From: Actinoallomurus soli
GTDB taxonomy: Bacteria > Actinomycetota > Actinomycetes > Streptosporangiales > Streptosporangiaceae
Direction: 5' to 3'
Length of the DNA stretch: 64,000 bases
Assembly: GCF_024055715.1 (NCBI RefSeq)
Contig: NZ_JAMXMV010000005.1
Coordinates: 1 to 64,000, forward strand
Part shown: positions 34,293-44,100 of the stretch, piece after piece
How the letters are laid out: every line of letters starts with the position of its first letter
How positions within the stretch are numbered: position 1 is the first letter of the stretch
Program-made: the position numbers and the translations under genes
The notes under the pieces: model-generated
Databases searched by the model: none
What the model was told of the DNA's origin: nothing
The model's input: only the letters and a program-made list of their open reading frames with translations

Positions 34293-35726
34293 TCAGGCCA
34301 TGCGGGCGATGGACTTGTACTCCAGGTAGGCGGCCAGTCCCTCGGGGCCGAGCTCGCGGCCGACGCCGCTGCCCTTGTAGCCGCCGAAGGGCGACGACGA
34401 CTCGATCATGTACATGTTCACGCCGTACGTTCCGGCGCGGACCTGTCGGGCGATCTCCAGCCCGCGGTCGCCGTCGGCCGTCCACACGGTTCCGGCGAGT
34501 CCGTACTCGCTGTCATTGGCGATCCGGACCGCGTCGGCCTCGTCCTCGTACGGGATGACCGACAGGACGGGCCCGAAGATCTCTTCGCGGGCGATCCGCA
34601 TGTCGTTCGTGACGCCGGCGAAGACGGTCGGCGTGACGTACCAGCCGCGGTCGTACGGCCGCCCGGACCCGCCGAGCGCCACCTTGGCGCCCTCCTCCTG
34701 GCCGATCCGGATGTAGCCCTCGACGCGTTCCTGCTGGCGCTTGGCGACGAGCGGGCCGATCTCGGTGGCGGGGTCGGCCGGGTCGCCGACCCTCATCCCG
34801 CGCACCGTCTCGGCGAGCGCGTCGACGACCTCGTCGTAACGGTTACGGGAGGCGAGGACACGGGTCTGGGCGACGCACGCCTGGCCGTTGTTCATCAGCG
34901 ACGCCATCTTGAGCCAGCCCATCGTCGTGGCGAGGTCGGCGTCGTCGAGGATGATGGCCGCGGACTTGCCGCCGAGCTCCAGCGTGCAGCGTTTCAGCTG
35001 CTCGCCGCAGATCGCGCCGATCCTCCGGCCGGCCGCCGTGGACCCGGTGAAGGCGACCTTGTCGACGCCCGGATGGCGGACGAGGTGCTCGCCGGTCTCC
35101 CGCCCGGCGGCGACGATGCTCACGACGCCCGTGGGCACGCCGGCCTCGGTGAGCAGGTCGGCGAGGACGTACCCGTCCAGCGGCGTCTCGGGCGCCGGCT
35201 TGATCACGATCGTGCAGCCGGCGATCAGCGCCGGGGCGAGCTTGAGCGCGATGATGAACTGCGGGACGTTCCACGGCACGATCGCGGCGACCACGCCGAC
35301 CGGCTCGCGGCGGACCGTGACCGGGCCCATCAGCCCCGCGCGCTCCTCCTCCCAGGCGAAGCCCCTGCCGAGCTCGGCGAAGTAGCCGTAGACGGCCTGG
35401 GCCTGCCCGGTCTGGCCGAGCTGGGAGAACGAGATCGGGCAGCCCATCTCCGCGGTGATCAGCTCGGACAGGTCGCCGAGGCGCGCGGCGTACAGCTCGG
35501 TCAGGCGGGCGACGACGGCGGCGCGCTCGGCCGGCGCCATGCGCGGCCAGGGGCCGTGGTCGAACGCCTCCCGCGCCGCCGCGACGGCCCGGTCCATGTC
35601 CTCCGGGACCGCCTCGGGCACCCGCCCGATCACCTCTTCGGTGTGCGGGGAGACGACGTCGATGGTGCCGGTGCCGGCGGGCGCGACCCACTCGCCGCCG
35701 ATGTAGAGCCGATCGTGTTCACGCAT
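34293..35726 (-). CDS. NAD(P)-dependent aldehyde dehydrogenase
   Basis: 477 residues; ATG 35726 with GGAGG just upstream. The catalytic Cys284 (NNGQACVAQTR) and general base Glu250 (TLELGGKS) are intact, as are FTGSTAAG, PWNVP and the C-terminal SPFGGYKGSGVGREL block. It resembles the betaine-aldehyde/vanillin-type ALDH group common in actinomycete catabolism. It is not part of an obvious operon: upstream a convergent-like ABC permease is read in the same direction 90 bases away. The promoter region contains ACCAAGCAAGCACT (35761-35774), which recalls the CAAGCGCTTG sites of the P450 cluster. Confidence 0.92.
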   Translation of the reverse strand: MREHDRLYIGGEWVAPAGTGTIDVVSPHTEEVIGRVPEAVPEDMDRAVAAAREAFDHGPWPRMAPAERAAVVARLTELYAARLGDLSELITAEMGCPISFSQLGQTGQAQAVYGYFAELGRGFAWEEERAGLMGPVTVRREPVGVVAAIVPWNVPQFIIALKLAPALIAGCTIVIKPAPETPLDGYVLADLLTEAGVPTGVVSIVAAGRETGEHLVRHPGVDKVAFTGSTAAGRRIGAICGEQLKRCTLELGGKSAAIILDDADLATTMGWLKMASLMNNGQACVAQTRVLASRNRYDEVVDALAETVRGMRVGDPADPATEIGPLVAKRQQERVEGYIRIGQEEGAKVALGGSGRPYDRGWYVTPTVFAGVTNDMRIAREEIFGPVLSVIPYEDEADAVRIANDSEYGLAGTVWTADGDRGLEIARQVRAGTYGVNMYMIESSSPFGGYKGSGVGRELGPEGLAAYLEYKSIARMA

Positions 35727-35760
35727 GCCGTACCTCCGGAGGCGGGAGGAGCTTTGACCG

Positions 35761-35774
35761 AGTGCTTGCTTGGT
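35761..35774. promoter_or_regulatory. Half-match to the CAAGCGCTTG operator upstream of ALDH
   Basis: Read on the minus strand this is ACCAAGCAAGCACT: its left half equals the site at 23223, but the right half differs. It is a weak candidate for the same or a related TetR regulator. Confidence 0.25.
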
Positions 35775-35815
35775 ATCTTCTCCATCCCCTCCCTCCCTGT
35801 CCAGGGTGGCATGGG

Positions 35816-36586
35816 TCACGGCACGTCCCGGCGCTCCAGCGCGATCCCGGCCGCGCCGAGAGGGACGACGACGTACGCGACCAGCACCGCGACCGCGGCG
35901 GCCGGCGGCAGCCCCGCCCCGTAGATCGAGTTCTGCCCGCCGGAGCCGGCGATCTCCTCGACGAGCGCCGCCGGCATCAGCGAGCCGAACCGGTCCGACC
36001 ACGGCGCCGGGAGGAGGTGCACGAGCACCGGCACGATGTGCCAGAGCCCGGCCACGACGACGATGGCCCCGGCGGTCGAGCGCAGCAGCGCTCCCACGCT
36101 CAGCCCGACCAGCGCGAACACCATCACGACCACTCCCGACATCAGGATCCTGCCGAGGTGCGTCTCCTGCCCGTGGATGGGCCGGTCGCCGATGATCAGC
36201 CGGGCCGCGGCGAGCACCGTGAACCCGGTCGCCTCCCCGGCCGCCAGCGCGACCACGGCGACGACCCCCGCCTTGGCGACCAGGGCCGTACGCCGCCGGG
36301 GCACCGCGGTGAGGGTGGCGCGGATCATCCCGGTGGAGTACTCCGACGTGATCGCCAGCACGCCGAGGACGCCCATGACGAGGTAGGCCGCCCAGCACGC
36401 CTGTTCGGGCAGCGAGGACACCTCCATCGAGGCCCGCCGCGCCGGTGGGAGGCCGTCCCAGAGACGCGCCGAATACCAGGCCGGCAGCGCCATGAGGCCG
36501 GCGATCAGCGCGACGACGCCGAGGCAGTACCAGGTCGACCGGGCCGTACGGAGTTTCAGCCACTCGGCCGCGAACGCGTCGGTCAT
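35816..36586 (-). CDS. ABC-2 type transporter permease
   Basis: 256 residues. Six membrane segments are visible (WYCLGVVALIAGLMALPAW; ACWAAYLVMGVLGVLAITSE; ILMSGVVVMVFALVGLSVGA; IVVVAGLWHIVPVLVHLLPA; AVAVLVAYVVVPLGAAGIAL). The TSEYSTGMIRATLTAVPRR block is the hallmark loop of ABC-2 permeases of the NatB/BcrB sort. Its start overlaps the ATPase stop by 4 bases, so the two form an exporter. The two-component genes just beyond, read divergently, likely control it. Confidence 0.9.
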   Translation of the reverse strand: MTDAFAAEWLKLRTARSTWYCLGVVALIAGLMALPAWYSARLWDGLPPARRASMEVSSLPEQACWAAYLVMGVLGVLAITSEYSTGMIRATLTAVPRRRTALVAKAGVVAVVALAAGEATGFTVLAAARLIIGDRPIHGQETHLGRILMSGVVVMVFALVGLSVGALLRSTAGAIVVVAGLWHIVPVLVHLLPAPWSDRFGSLMPAALVEEIAGSGGQNSIYGAGLPPAAAVAVLVAYVVVPLGAAGIALERRDVP

Positions 36587-37485
36587 CGCGCCGCCCCGTA
36601 CTCCAGGCTGCCGGCGGTCAGCGCCAGGTACGCCTCTTCGAGCGAGGCGGACCGCGGGGTGACCTCGTGCACCGGGATGCCGTCCCGGGCGGCCAGCTCA
36701 CCGATCCGTACGGCGTCCAGGCCCCCGACGGCGAGCGCGCCGTCGGCCTCGACGAGGACGGACGCCCCGGCGGCCTCGAGCGCGCGGGCCAGCTCGGGGA
36801 CGCGGCCGGTGCGCACGAGCACGCCCCGCTGGAACCGCGCGGCCAGCTCCCGCACCGTCGTCTCCGCGATCAGCCGGCCCCGTCCGATGATGACGAGCCG
36901 GTCGGCGGTGAGCTCCATCTCGCTCATCAGGTGGCTGGAGATCAGCACCGTGCGCCCTTCGGCGGCCAGCGCGCGTGTCAGCTCGCGGATCCAGCGGACG
37001 CCCTCGGGGTCGAGCCCGTTCACCGGCTCGTCGAGCAGCAGCACGCCGGGGTCACCGAGGAGCGCCGCCGCGATGCCCAGCCGCTGCCGCATGCCGAGGG
37101 AGAACCCGCCGGTCCTCTTGCGGCCGACGCCGGCCAGGCCGACCTGTTCCAGGACCGCGGCGACCCGGGAGGTCCCGATCCGGTTGGCGCGGGCCAGGCA
37201 GCGCAGGTGGTCGACGGCGGTACGCCCGCCGTACACGGCGCTCGCGTCGAGCAGCGCCCCGACCTCGTGCATCGGGAAGCGCAGGTCCGCGTACCGGCGG
37301 CCGTTCACGAGGGCGGTGCCGGACGTGGGGGCGGCCAGCCCCAGCAGGACGCGCATCGTCGTGGACTTGCCCGCCCCGTTGGGGCCGAGGAAGCCGGTCA
37401 CGTGTCCCGGCCGGACCTGGAAGGACAGCCGGTCGACGGCGGGCGCGCCGCCGTACCGCTTGGTCAGTTCGGTCACTTCGATCAC
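36583..37485 (-). CDS. ABC transporter ATP-binding protein (bacitracin/drug-export type)
   Basis: 300 residues. Walker A GPNGAGKST (34-42), signature FSLGMRQRLGIA (a variant of LSGGQ, as in BcrA), Walker B VLLLDEPVNGLDP, and the H-loop SSHLMSE. The extra C-terminal domain (about 220-300) is typical of BcrA/CcmA-type ATPases. With the overlapping permease it would export a peptide antibiotic or lipid. It is divergent from a histidine kinase across about 170 bases, an arrangement usual for antibiotic-sensing systems. Confidence 0.93.
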   Translation of the reverse strand: MIEVTELTKRYGGAPAVDRLSFQVRPGHVTGFLGPNGAGKSTTMRVLLGLAAPTSGTALVNGRRYADLRFPMHEVGALLDASAVYGGRTAVDHLRCLARANRIGTSRVAAVLEQVGLAGVGRKRTGGFSLGMRQRLGIAAALLGDPGVLLLDEPVNGLDPEGVRWIRELTRALAAEGRTVLISSHLMSEMELTADRLVIIGRGRLIAETTVRELAARFQRGVLVRTGRVPELARALEAAGASVLVEADGALAVGGLDAVRIGELAARDGIPVHEVTPRSASLEEAYLALTAGSLEYGAAR

Positions 37486-37653
37486 GGTCTCGACGCTGCC
37501 GTACGGCGGCCCGCCGGCGCTTCGGAGCGGCGGCCGAATCCCGGCCTCCGCCCGGGCGCGTACGACCCTCGCGGCCGGGGAGCGGGATCCGACCAGGGGA
37601 GGAGGGACTCAGGGCGGAGGCGGCGGCGGGCACGGGCCGGTACGGTTCGGGCC

Positions 37654-38862
37654 GTGCACGACCCCGATCCACCGCCGGTCTTCCCGCGCGACCCCGATCC
37701 ACCGCCGGTCTTTCCCCGCCGGCTCGGCCGTGGCCGGCTGATCGCCCTCGACGCCGTGGCCGCCGCCGGATCGACGCTCGTCCTGCTCGTCATCGCCCTG
37801 GCCCGGCCGGCCGACCTGCCGGTCTGGGCGGCCTGCCCGCTCGCCGCGGCCGCCGGCCTGCCGGTCTCCGTACGGCGGCTGTGGCCGCTTCCCGTCTTCG
37901 GGGTCGTGTTCACGGCGTCGGTGACGGCGCTGCTCTGCGGGCTCGGCTGGGGCACCCTGCTCGTCGCGGCGTACGCGCTGTACATGGTCGCGCTGACCGA
38001 GCCCCGGCATCCGCGGGAGCCCACGTTGATCATCGCGGGGGTCAGCGCGTTCGGCGTGCTGGCCATGACGGCGGCGGGGCCTCGTGACGGCGCCGGGTTC
38101 GCGGACCTGCTGATCATCGGCCCGCCGGTGCTGGGCGGGGCGTGGACGATCGGCCGCGCCGTGCGGGAACGCCGCGCGTACGCCGAACGGTCGGCCCGGC
38201 AGCTCGCCGACCGCGCGGTGACCGAGGAGCGGCTGCGGATCGCGCGCGAACTCCACGACGTCGTGTCGCACACCCTCAGCCTGATCGGGGTCAAGGCCGG
38301 TGTCGCCGGCTACGTGCTGCAAGCGCGTCCCGCCGGGGCGACGGACCCCGGTGGCGAGGCGCGCGACGCCCTGCGCGTCATCGAGACCACGAGCCGGGAG
38401 GCGCTCGTGGAGATGCGGCACATGCTCGGCATGCTCCGCTCCGAGGACGCGTCCCCCGACCTGCGGCCGGCACCGGACCTCGCCGGGCTCCCGGAGCTCC
38501 GCGACCGAGCGGCGGCGGCCGGCGTCCGCGTCGACCTGACCGTCGACGGCGCCGGCGGGCTGCCCGACGGGCTGGGCCGTTCGGTGTACCGGATCGTGCA
38601 GGAGGCGGTGACGAACGTCGTCCGGCACGCCGCCCCGGCGCGCTGCGAGGTCGTCGTGACGGGCGACGCGGACGAGGTACGGATCCGGGTGACCGACGAC
38701 GGGCCCGGGAACCGGGTGCTGCCCGGGCAGCCGGGGCACGGCATCATCGGGATGCGCGAACGCGCCCTCATGCACGGCGGCACGCTGACCGCCGGGCCGC
38801 GCCCCGAGGGCGGGTTCGAGGTGTCCGCCCGCCTGCCCCGTCGCTCCCCGGAGGATCCATGA
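37654..38862 (+). CDS. Sensor histidine kinase (NarL-type partner, HisKA_3)
   Basis: 402 residues from GTG 37654. The upstream open frame is antisense to the ATPase gene and not coding. Residues 3-22 are a duplicated DPDPPPVFPR decapeptide. Then come four to five membrane segments (about 30-160), with no large extracellular sensor domain, suggesting an intramembrane-sensing kinase. HisKA_3 phosphoacceptor His201 (ARELHDVVSHTLSL), N-box VQEAVTNVVRHA, D-box VTDDGPGN and G-box GHGIIGMRERA complete the catalytic part. It should phosphorylate the regulator encoded just downstream; the BcrAB-like transporter genes are divergent. Confidence 0.9.
   Translation: MHDPDPPPVFPRDPDPPPVFPRRLGRGRLIALDAVAAAGSTLVLLVIALARPADLPVWAACPLAAAAGLPVSVRRLWPLPVFGVVFTASVTALLCGLGWGTLLVAAYALYMVALTEPRHPREPTLIIAGVSAFGVLAMTAAGPRDGAGFADLLIIGPPVLGGAWTIGRAVRERRAYAERSARQLADRAVTEERLRIARELHDVVSHTLSLIGVKAGVAGYVLQARPAGATDPGGEARDALRVIETTSREALVEMRHMLGMLRSEDASPDLRPAPDLAGLPELRDRAAAAGVRVDLTVDGAGGLPDGLGRSVYRIVQEAVTNVVRHAAPARCEVVVTGDADEVRIRVTDDGPGNRVLPGQPGHGIIGMRERALMHGGTLTAGPRPEGGFEVSARLPRRSPEDP
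37660..37719. repeat. 30-bp direct tandem duplication at the kinase N-terminus
   Basis: Two almost identical 30-bp units (37660-37689 and 37690-37719) each encode DPDPPPVFPR. It is the kind of in-frame duplication that polymerase slippage makes. Confidence 0.85.
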
Positions 38863-38930
38863 CCGAGCGAAGCGAGGGAATCAGGAAGCACAGCACCTTG
38901 GTCATGGGACCGACGAAGGAGGTCCCGTGA
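38859..38930 (+). other. 23-residue ORF / conserved intergenic element between kinase and regulator
   Basis: ATG 38859 overlaps the kinase stop (ATGA). The frame MTERSEGIRKHSTLVMGPTK, then EVP, ends in a TGA that overlaps the GTG of the response regulator (GTGA, 38927-38930). Thus it bridges the two genes with stop/start overlaps on both sides. The DNA motif GACCGAGCGAAGCGAGGGA resembles a short element found between many genes in Streptosporangiales-type genomes (from memory, not checked). It may be a coupling mini-ORF or an inserted repeat. Confidence 0.45.
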
Positions 38931-39628
38931 CCGCACCCGTACGCGTCGTGGTCGCCGACGACCAGGCGCTGCTGCGCGGCAGCTTCCGCGTGCTCGTCGA
39001 CACGGCTCCGGACCTGCTCACGGTCGGCGAGGCGGGCACCGGGACGGAGGCCGTCGAGCTCGCCGTACGCGAGCGGCCGGACGTCGTGCTGATGGACGTC
39101 CGCATGCCGGAGATGGACGGCATCGAGGCGACCCGGCGCATCTGCGGCCCGGACGGCCCGCCCGGCGTCCGGGTACTGATCCTCACGACGTTCGACCTGG
39201 ACGAGTACGTCCACGCCGCGCTGCGCGCGGGGGCGAGCGGGTTCCTGCTGAAGAACACCCCGCCCGCCGACCTGCTCGCCGGAATCCGCGTCATCGCCTC
39301 CGGCGAGGCGCTGCTCGCGCCGGCCGTGACCCGGCGGCTGATCGCGGAGTTCGCCGGACGGCCGCTGCCCGCCCGGCGGCCGGCGCGGGAGCTGGCGGGC
39401 CTGACCGGCCGGGAACGCGAGGTGCTCGAACTGATCGCCCGCGGCCTGGCCAACGGCGAGATCGCCGCGCATCTGCACCTCAGCCCGGCGACCGTGAAGA
39501 CCCACGTGGGCAACCTCCTCGCCAAGCTCGCCGCCCGCGACCGCGCCCAGCTCGTGATGGTCGCCTACGAGACCGGCCTGGTCACTCCGGCGCCGCGACG
39601 GGGCCTCGCCGACACGCCACCCCAGTGA
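38927..39628 (+). CDS. NarL/LuxR-type response regulator
   Basis: 233 residues, GTG 38927 with AGGAGG at 38917-38922. Receiver: acidic pair DD (11-12), phosphoacceptor Asp57 (VVLMDVRMPEMDG), Lys109 (FLLKN). The LuxR-type HTH is at about 160-215 (LTGREREVLELIARGLANGE; LSPATVKTHVGNLLAKL). It is the partner of the kinase upstream, and the divergent ABC exporter is its probable target. Confidence 0.94.
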   Translation: MTAPVRVVVADDQALLRGSFRVLVDTAPDLLTVGEAGTGTEAVELAVRERPDVVLMDVRMPEMDGIEATRRICGPDGPPGVRVLILTTFDLDEYVHAALRAGASGFLLKNTPPADLLAGIRVIASGEALLAPAVTRRLIAEFAGRPLPARRPARELAGLTGREREVLELIARGLANGEIAAHLHLSPATVKTHVGNLLAKLAARDRAQLVMVAYETGLVTPAPRRGLADTPPQ

Positions 39629-39704
39629 CAGGGGAAACATGTGTGACGTGCGATGATAGGGGTATCCCGCTTCCACCATCCGTCATCTGTCAGTGGATAT
39701 CGCC

Positions 39705-39860
39705 ATGCCTAAGTTCCGTCGAGTTGTACACCGTTTCGTTCACCGCCGCACCGTCCGGCCCCACCGACTCGTTGAGAGCTTGGAACAGTGGGAGAGGCTC
39801 GCCACCCCGGAGGAGCGAGCGCAGCTGCTCGCCAAGTCCGACCTGGGGAAAGCGGCCTGA
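39705..39860 (+). CDS. Small basic protein, 51 aa
   Basis: ATG 39705 to TGA 39858-39860. The sequence MPKFRRVVHRFVHRRTVRPH is strongly basic, followed by an amphipathic helix LVESLEQWERLATPEERAQL and LAKSDLGKAA. It was found by translating the frame. Support for a real gene: it stands alone between the response regulator and sbcD, has a start with a nearby purine stretch, and ends 28 bases before a strong hairpin. No function can be given. Confidence 0.45.
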   Translation: MPKFRRVVHRFVHRRTVRPHRLVESLEQWERLATPEERAQLLAKSDLGKAA

Positions 39861-39887
39861 CTCGGCTCCACCCCATCGAATCGGAGG

Positions 39888-39911
39888 CCCCCGGCGAACC
39901 GTCGCCGGGGG
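39888..39911 (+). terminator. Terminator hairpin upstream of sbcD
   Basis: CCCCCGGCGA (39888-39897) pairs with TCGCCGGGGG (39902-39911) across a 4-base loop and is followed by TCTTCC. It would end transcription from the response regulator and the small basic protein gene. Confidence 0.75.
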
Positions 39912-40013
39912 TCTTCCGCGTCTCGGGGACTTCAGGGGGATGTTCCTCACGAAAGGGACCTCATGCGGCGTGTGAGGTCCGTGTTGTCGGCGGGGCCTGT
40001 TAGCTTGCCGGGC

Positions 40014-41147
40014 ATGCCCCGCCTGCTGCACACCTCCGACTGGCATCTCGGCCGGTTCTTCCACCGCGAGGACATGCTGGGCGCGCAGGCGGCGTTCGTC
40101 GACCACCTCGTCGAGACGGTCCGGGCCGAGCGGGTCGACTGCGTGCTGGTGTCGGGCGACCTGTACGACCGGGCGCTCCCGCCGGTCGACGCGGTCGACC
40201 TGTGCGACCACGCGCTGCGGCGGCTCCTGGCCGAGAAGGTCCGGGTCGTGCTGATCAGCGGCAACCACGACTCCGCGCGGCGGCTCGGCTTCGGCGCCGA
40301 CCTGATGGACGCCTCCGGGGTCCATCTGCGCACCGACCCGGAGACGGTCGGCCGTCCGGTGCTCCTCGACGACGGCACCGCGATCTACGGCATCCCCTAC
40401 CTCGAGCCCGAGGTCGTCCGCGGCCGGTGGGAGCTGCCCGAGCGCGGGCACACGGCCGCGCTGACCGAGGCGATGCGCCGCATCCGCGCCGACGCGGCGG
40501 GGCGCGGCGGCCGGTCGGTGGTCCTGGCGCATGCGTTCGTCACGGGGGGAGAGGCGAGCGACAGCGAGCGTGACATCGCGATCGGCGGGGTGGCCAACGT
40601 CCCGGTGAGCGTCTTCGACGGCGTCGACTACGCCGCGCTCGGCCACCTGCACCGCTCGCAGAGCCTGTCCGACACCGTCCGCTACTCCGGCTCCCCGCTG
40701 GCCTACTCCTTCTCCGAGGAGGGCCATACCAAGGGCAGCTGGCTGGTCGACCTCGGCGAGACCGTGCGCGCCGAGTTCGTCGAGGCGCCGGTGCCCCGCC
40801 GGATCAAACGCCTCAAGGGCCGCATCGACGACCTGCTCACCGCCGAGCAGCACGCCGTGTACGAGGACCACTGGCTGCAGATCACCCTGACCGACGCCCG
40901 GCACCCCGTGGGCGCGATGGACCGGCTGCGGCGGCGGTTCCCGTACGTCCTCGCGCTGGCCTTCGAACCGGAGCGGGCCGTGGACACCGGCGAGCGTTCC
41001 TGGGCGGAGCGGGTCACGGGCCGCTCCGAGACCGAGATCGCCTGCGACTTCGTCACCGAGATGCGCGGCACGGCGCCGGACGAGGCGGAGCGCGCGCTGC
41101 TGCACGAGGCGTTCGAGCACTACCGGCGCGAGGAGGCGGCCCGGTGA
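40014..41147 (+). CDS. sbcD: SbcD exonuclease (Mre11-like) subunit
   Basis: 377 residues, ATG 40014. The calcineurin-like phosphoesterase motifs are complete: HTSDWHLG (Asp9, His11), LVSGDLYDR, ISGNHDS, LAHAFV and GHLHR. It is the Mn-dependent nuclease of the SbcCD complex, which cuts hairpins and protein-blocked DNA ends. A TAGCTT box 8 bases before the ATG suggests a possible leaderless transcript. The sbcC gene follows after about 50 bases. Confidence 0.95.
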   Translation: MPRLLHTSDWHLGRFFHREDMLGAQAAFVDHLVETVRAERVDCVLVSGDLYDRALPPVDAVDLCDHALRRLLAEKVRVVLISGNHDSARRLGFGADLMDASGVHLRTDPETVGRPVLLDDGTAIYGIPYLEPEVVRGRWELPERGHTAALTEAMRRIRADAAGRGGRSVVLAHAFVTGGEASDSERDIAIGGVANVPVSVFDGVDYAALGHLHRSQSLSDTVRYSGSPLAYSFSEEGHTKGSWLVDLGETVRAEFVEAPVPRRIKRLKGRIDDLLTAEQHAVYEDHWLQITLTDARHPVGAMDRLRRRFPYVLALAFEPERAVDTGERSWAERVTGRSETEIACDFVTEMRGTAPDEAERALLHEAFEHYRREEAAR

Positions 41148-41196
41148 GACCCCACGAGCGTGCCCGCCCGGTGAGTTTCCGGCGGGAGGTGGCCCG

Positions 41197-44100
41197 GTGA
41201 GGCTGCACCACCTGACGATCACCGCGTTCGGGCCGTTCGCCGGCACCGAGCGGATCGACTTCGACGCGCTGTCCGACGCGGGGCTGTTCCTCATCAACGG
41301 CCCGACCGGCGCGGGCAAGACCAGCGTGCTCGACGCGGTCTGCTTCGCGCTGTACGGGCGGGTGCCGAGCGTGCGCAACGACGCGAAGAACCTCCGCAGC
41401 CATCACGCGCCGCCCGACCGCTCGCCGGAGGTCGTCTGCGAGGTGACGATCCGCGGCCGCCGGTTCCGGATCGCGCGGTCCCCGCGCTGGGACCGGCCGA
41501 AGCTGCGCGGCACCGGCACCACGGAGGAGAAGGCCAAGGTCCTGCTCCAGGAGTGGCGCGCCGGTGAGTGGGCGGCCCTGTCCACCCGGTTCGACGAGGC
41601 GGGACAGCTGATCGGGGATCTGCTCGGCATGTCCGCCGAGCAGTTCTGCCAGGTGGTGCTGCTGCCACAGGGCGACTTCGCGGCGTTCCTGCGCGCCGAC
41701 GCCGAGAAGCGGCGCACCGTCCTGGAGCGGCTGTTCGCCACCGAGATCTTCACCGACGTCGAGAAGTGGCTGCGCGAGAAACGCCAGGAGACCGGGCGCG
41801 AGGCCGAGTCCCTGCGCGCCGCCGCCGCGTCCATCGCCGACCGCGCGGCCGAGGCGGCCGGCGGCGAGCGGCCCGACCTCGACCCCGACGCGCTCGCCGC
41901 GTGGACGGTCGAGCTGTCGGCCCACATGGACGACGTCCGCGCGGCCGCCGAGGACCGGGTGGCGGCCGCCGCGGGCGTGCTGTCAGCGGCACGGGCCGCC
42001 GCGGAGCGGGGCCGCGCCCTCGCCGGCCGGCGGGCCCGGCGCGCCGCCGCCGAGGCCGGCGCCGCGGCGCTGGCCGAGCGGGCCGGCGAGCGGGCCGCGC
42101 TGGCCGGCGCGCTGCGCGACGCCGAGCGGGCCCGCCGCGTCCTCCCGATGCTGCACGCCGCCGAGGCCCGCGCCGCCCGCCGTGAGCAGGCCGCGACCGT
42201 GGTCGCCCGGCAGCGGGACGCCGTGACCAGGCTCGTCCCCGACACCGCCGACGCCGACGTCATGCGCAAGGAGGAGCGCGCCCGCCGGGACGAGGCCGCC
42301 GTCCTCGAACAGCGCCGCGACGACGAGCGGCGGCTCGCCGGCCTCGGCCGGGACCTCAAGCGGGCCGAGTCCGAGGGACAGGACCTCGACGCCCGCGAGG
42401 CCGAGCTGTCCCTCTTCCTCACCGACTCCCCGCGCTACCGCCAGACCCTCGCCGGGCAGCTGGAGCAGACCCGCTCCCGCCTCGCCGCCCGGCCCGTGGC
42501 CGAGGCCGCCGTCGACGCCGCCCGGCGACGGCTGGAGGCCGCGGAACGACGCGACGCGCTGGTCACGGCGCTCGCGGAGGCCGAGGAGGACCACCGCGCC
42601 GCCACCGACGCCGCCCAGACGGCCCGTGAGGCGTACCAGGAGATCCGCCAGGCGAGGCTGGACGGCATGGCCGCCTGGCTCGCCCGCGAACTGACGCCCG
42701 GCGAGCCCTGCGCCGTCTGCGGCTCCACCGACCATCCCGCGCCCGCGACCTCGGACCGGGACCTCCCGGACGGGGAGGTCGAGGCGGCGGCCCAGGCCGC
42801 GTACGAACAGGCACGGGAGGATCGGGAGCGGATCGCCGCGCGCCTCGCCGAGCTCCGGGCCGAGCACGCCGCGGCGGCCAGGGACGCCGGCGATGAGGTC
42901 ACCGATGACCTGCGCGCCGCCCTCGCCGCGGCCCGGGAGGAGCTGACCGGTCTCACGGCCGCCGAGGCCGACGTCGAGCGGCTGGAGGAGGAGCTCCGGC
43001 AGGTCGACGCCGAGTACGAGGAGGCCCGCGACCGGCAGGAGGAGGTCAGGGCCGCGCTCGCGGAGAACCGCGCGCAGCGCGTCGCCCTCACGGCCGAGTC
43101 GCTCCGCCTGCGCTCCGGCCTCGACGACGCGCGCGGCGATGACCCGACCCTGGAGGCGCGGATCCGGCGGCTCGGGGCCGAGGCCGACCTGCTCCGTGAC
43201 ACCGCCGCCGCGATCGAGCGGCTCCGCGCGGCCGTCGACGACGCAGAGGCCGCGGAGCGTGAGGCCGTCGACGCCGCCGAGGCGGAGGGCTTCCCCTCGG
43301 TCGAGGCCGTACGCTCCGCCACCCTGGACGACGCGGCGCACGAGGAGCTGACGCGGCGTGCCAAGGCCCACGACGACGAGGAGGCCAGGGTCACGGCCCT
43401 CCTGAACGACCCGGACCTGGCCGCGGCCGCCGCCGAGCCGCCACCCGACCTGGGCGCCCTCGAGGCCGAGCTCGCCGACGCCGACCAGGCCCACCAGGCC
43501 GTCGTGTCGGCGCGCGACCGCGCCCGGCACCGCCGTGACCGGCTCGCCGCGCTCGCGGCCGAGCTGCGGCGGCACGCCGCCGCCTGGCGCCCTGCCGCGG
43601 AGCACCACGAGCTCGTGTCCCGGATGGCCGCGCTCGCGTCCGGCGACCCGGCCGTGAACACCGCGCGGATGCGGCTGTCGGCGTACGTCCTGGCCGCCCG
43701 GCTGGAGCAGGTCGTCGCGCGCGCCAACCACCGCCTGGCCCGCATGTCCCAGTCCCGGTACGTCCTCGAGCACACCGTCGAGCGCGCGGCGGGGGAGCGG
43801 GGCCGCCACGGCACCGGCGGTCTGGGGCTGCGCGTCATCGACGGCTGGACGGGGCAGCACCGCGACCCGGCCACGCTGTCGGGCGGGGAGACGTTCATGG
43901 CCTCGCTCGCCCTGGCCCTCGGCCTGGCCGACGTGGTGACCGACGAGGCGGGCGGCGCGGAGATCGGCACGCTGTTCGTCGACGAGGGGTTCGGCACGCT
44001 CGACGAGGAGACCCTCGACGAGGTGATGGACGTCCTCGACGGCCTGCGCGACGGTGGCCGCGCGGTCGGCATCGTCAGTCACGTCGCCGAGCTGCGCACC

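Noticed and set aside
36667-37653. Upstream extension of the histidine kinase frame
   Set aside because: It lies antisense to the ABC ATPase gene and has no similarity; the kinase starts at GTG 37654.
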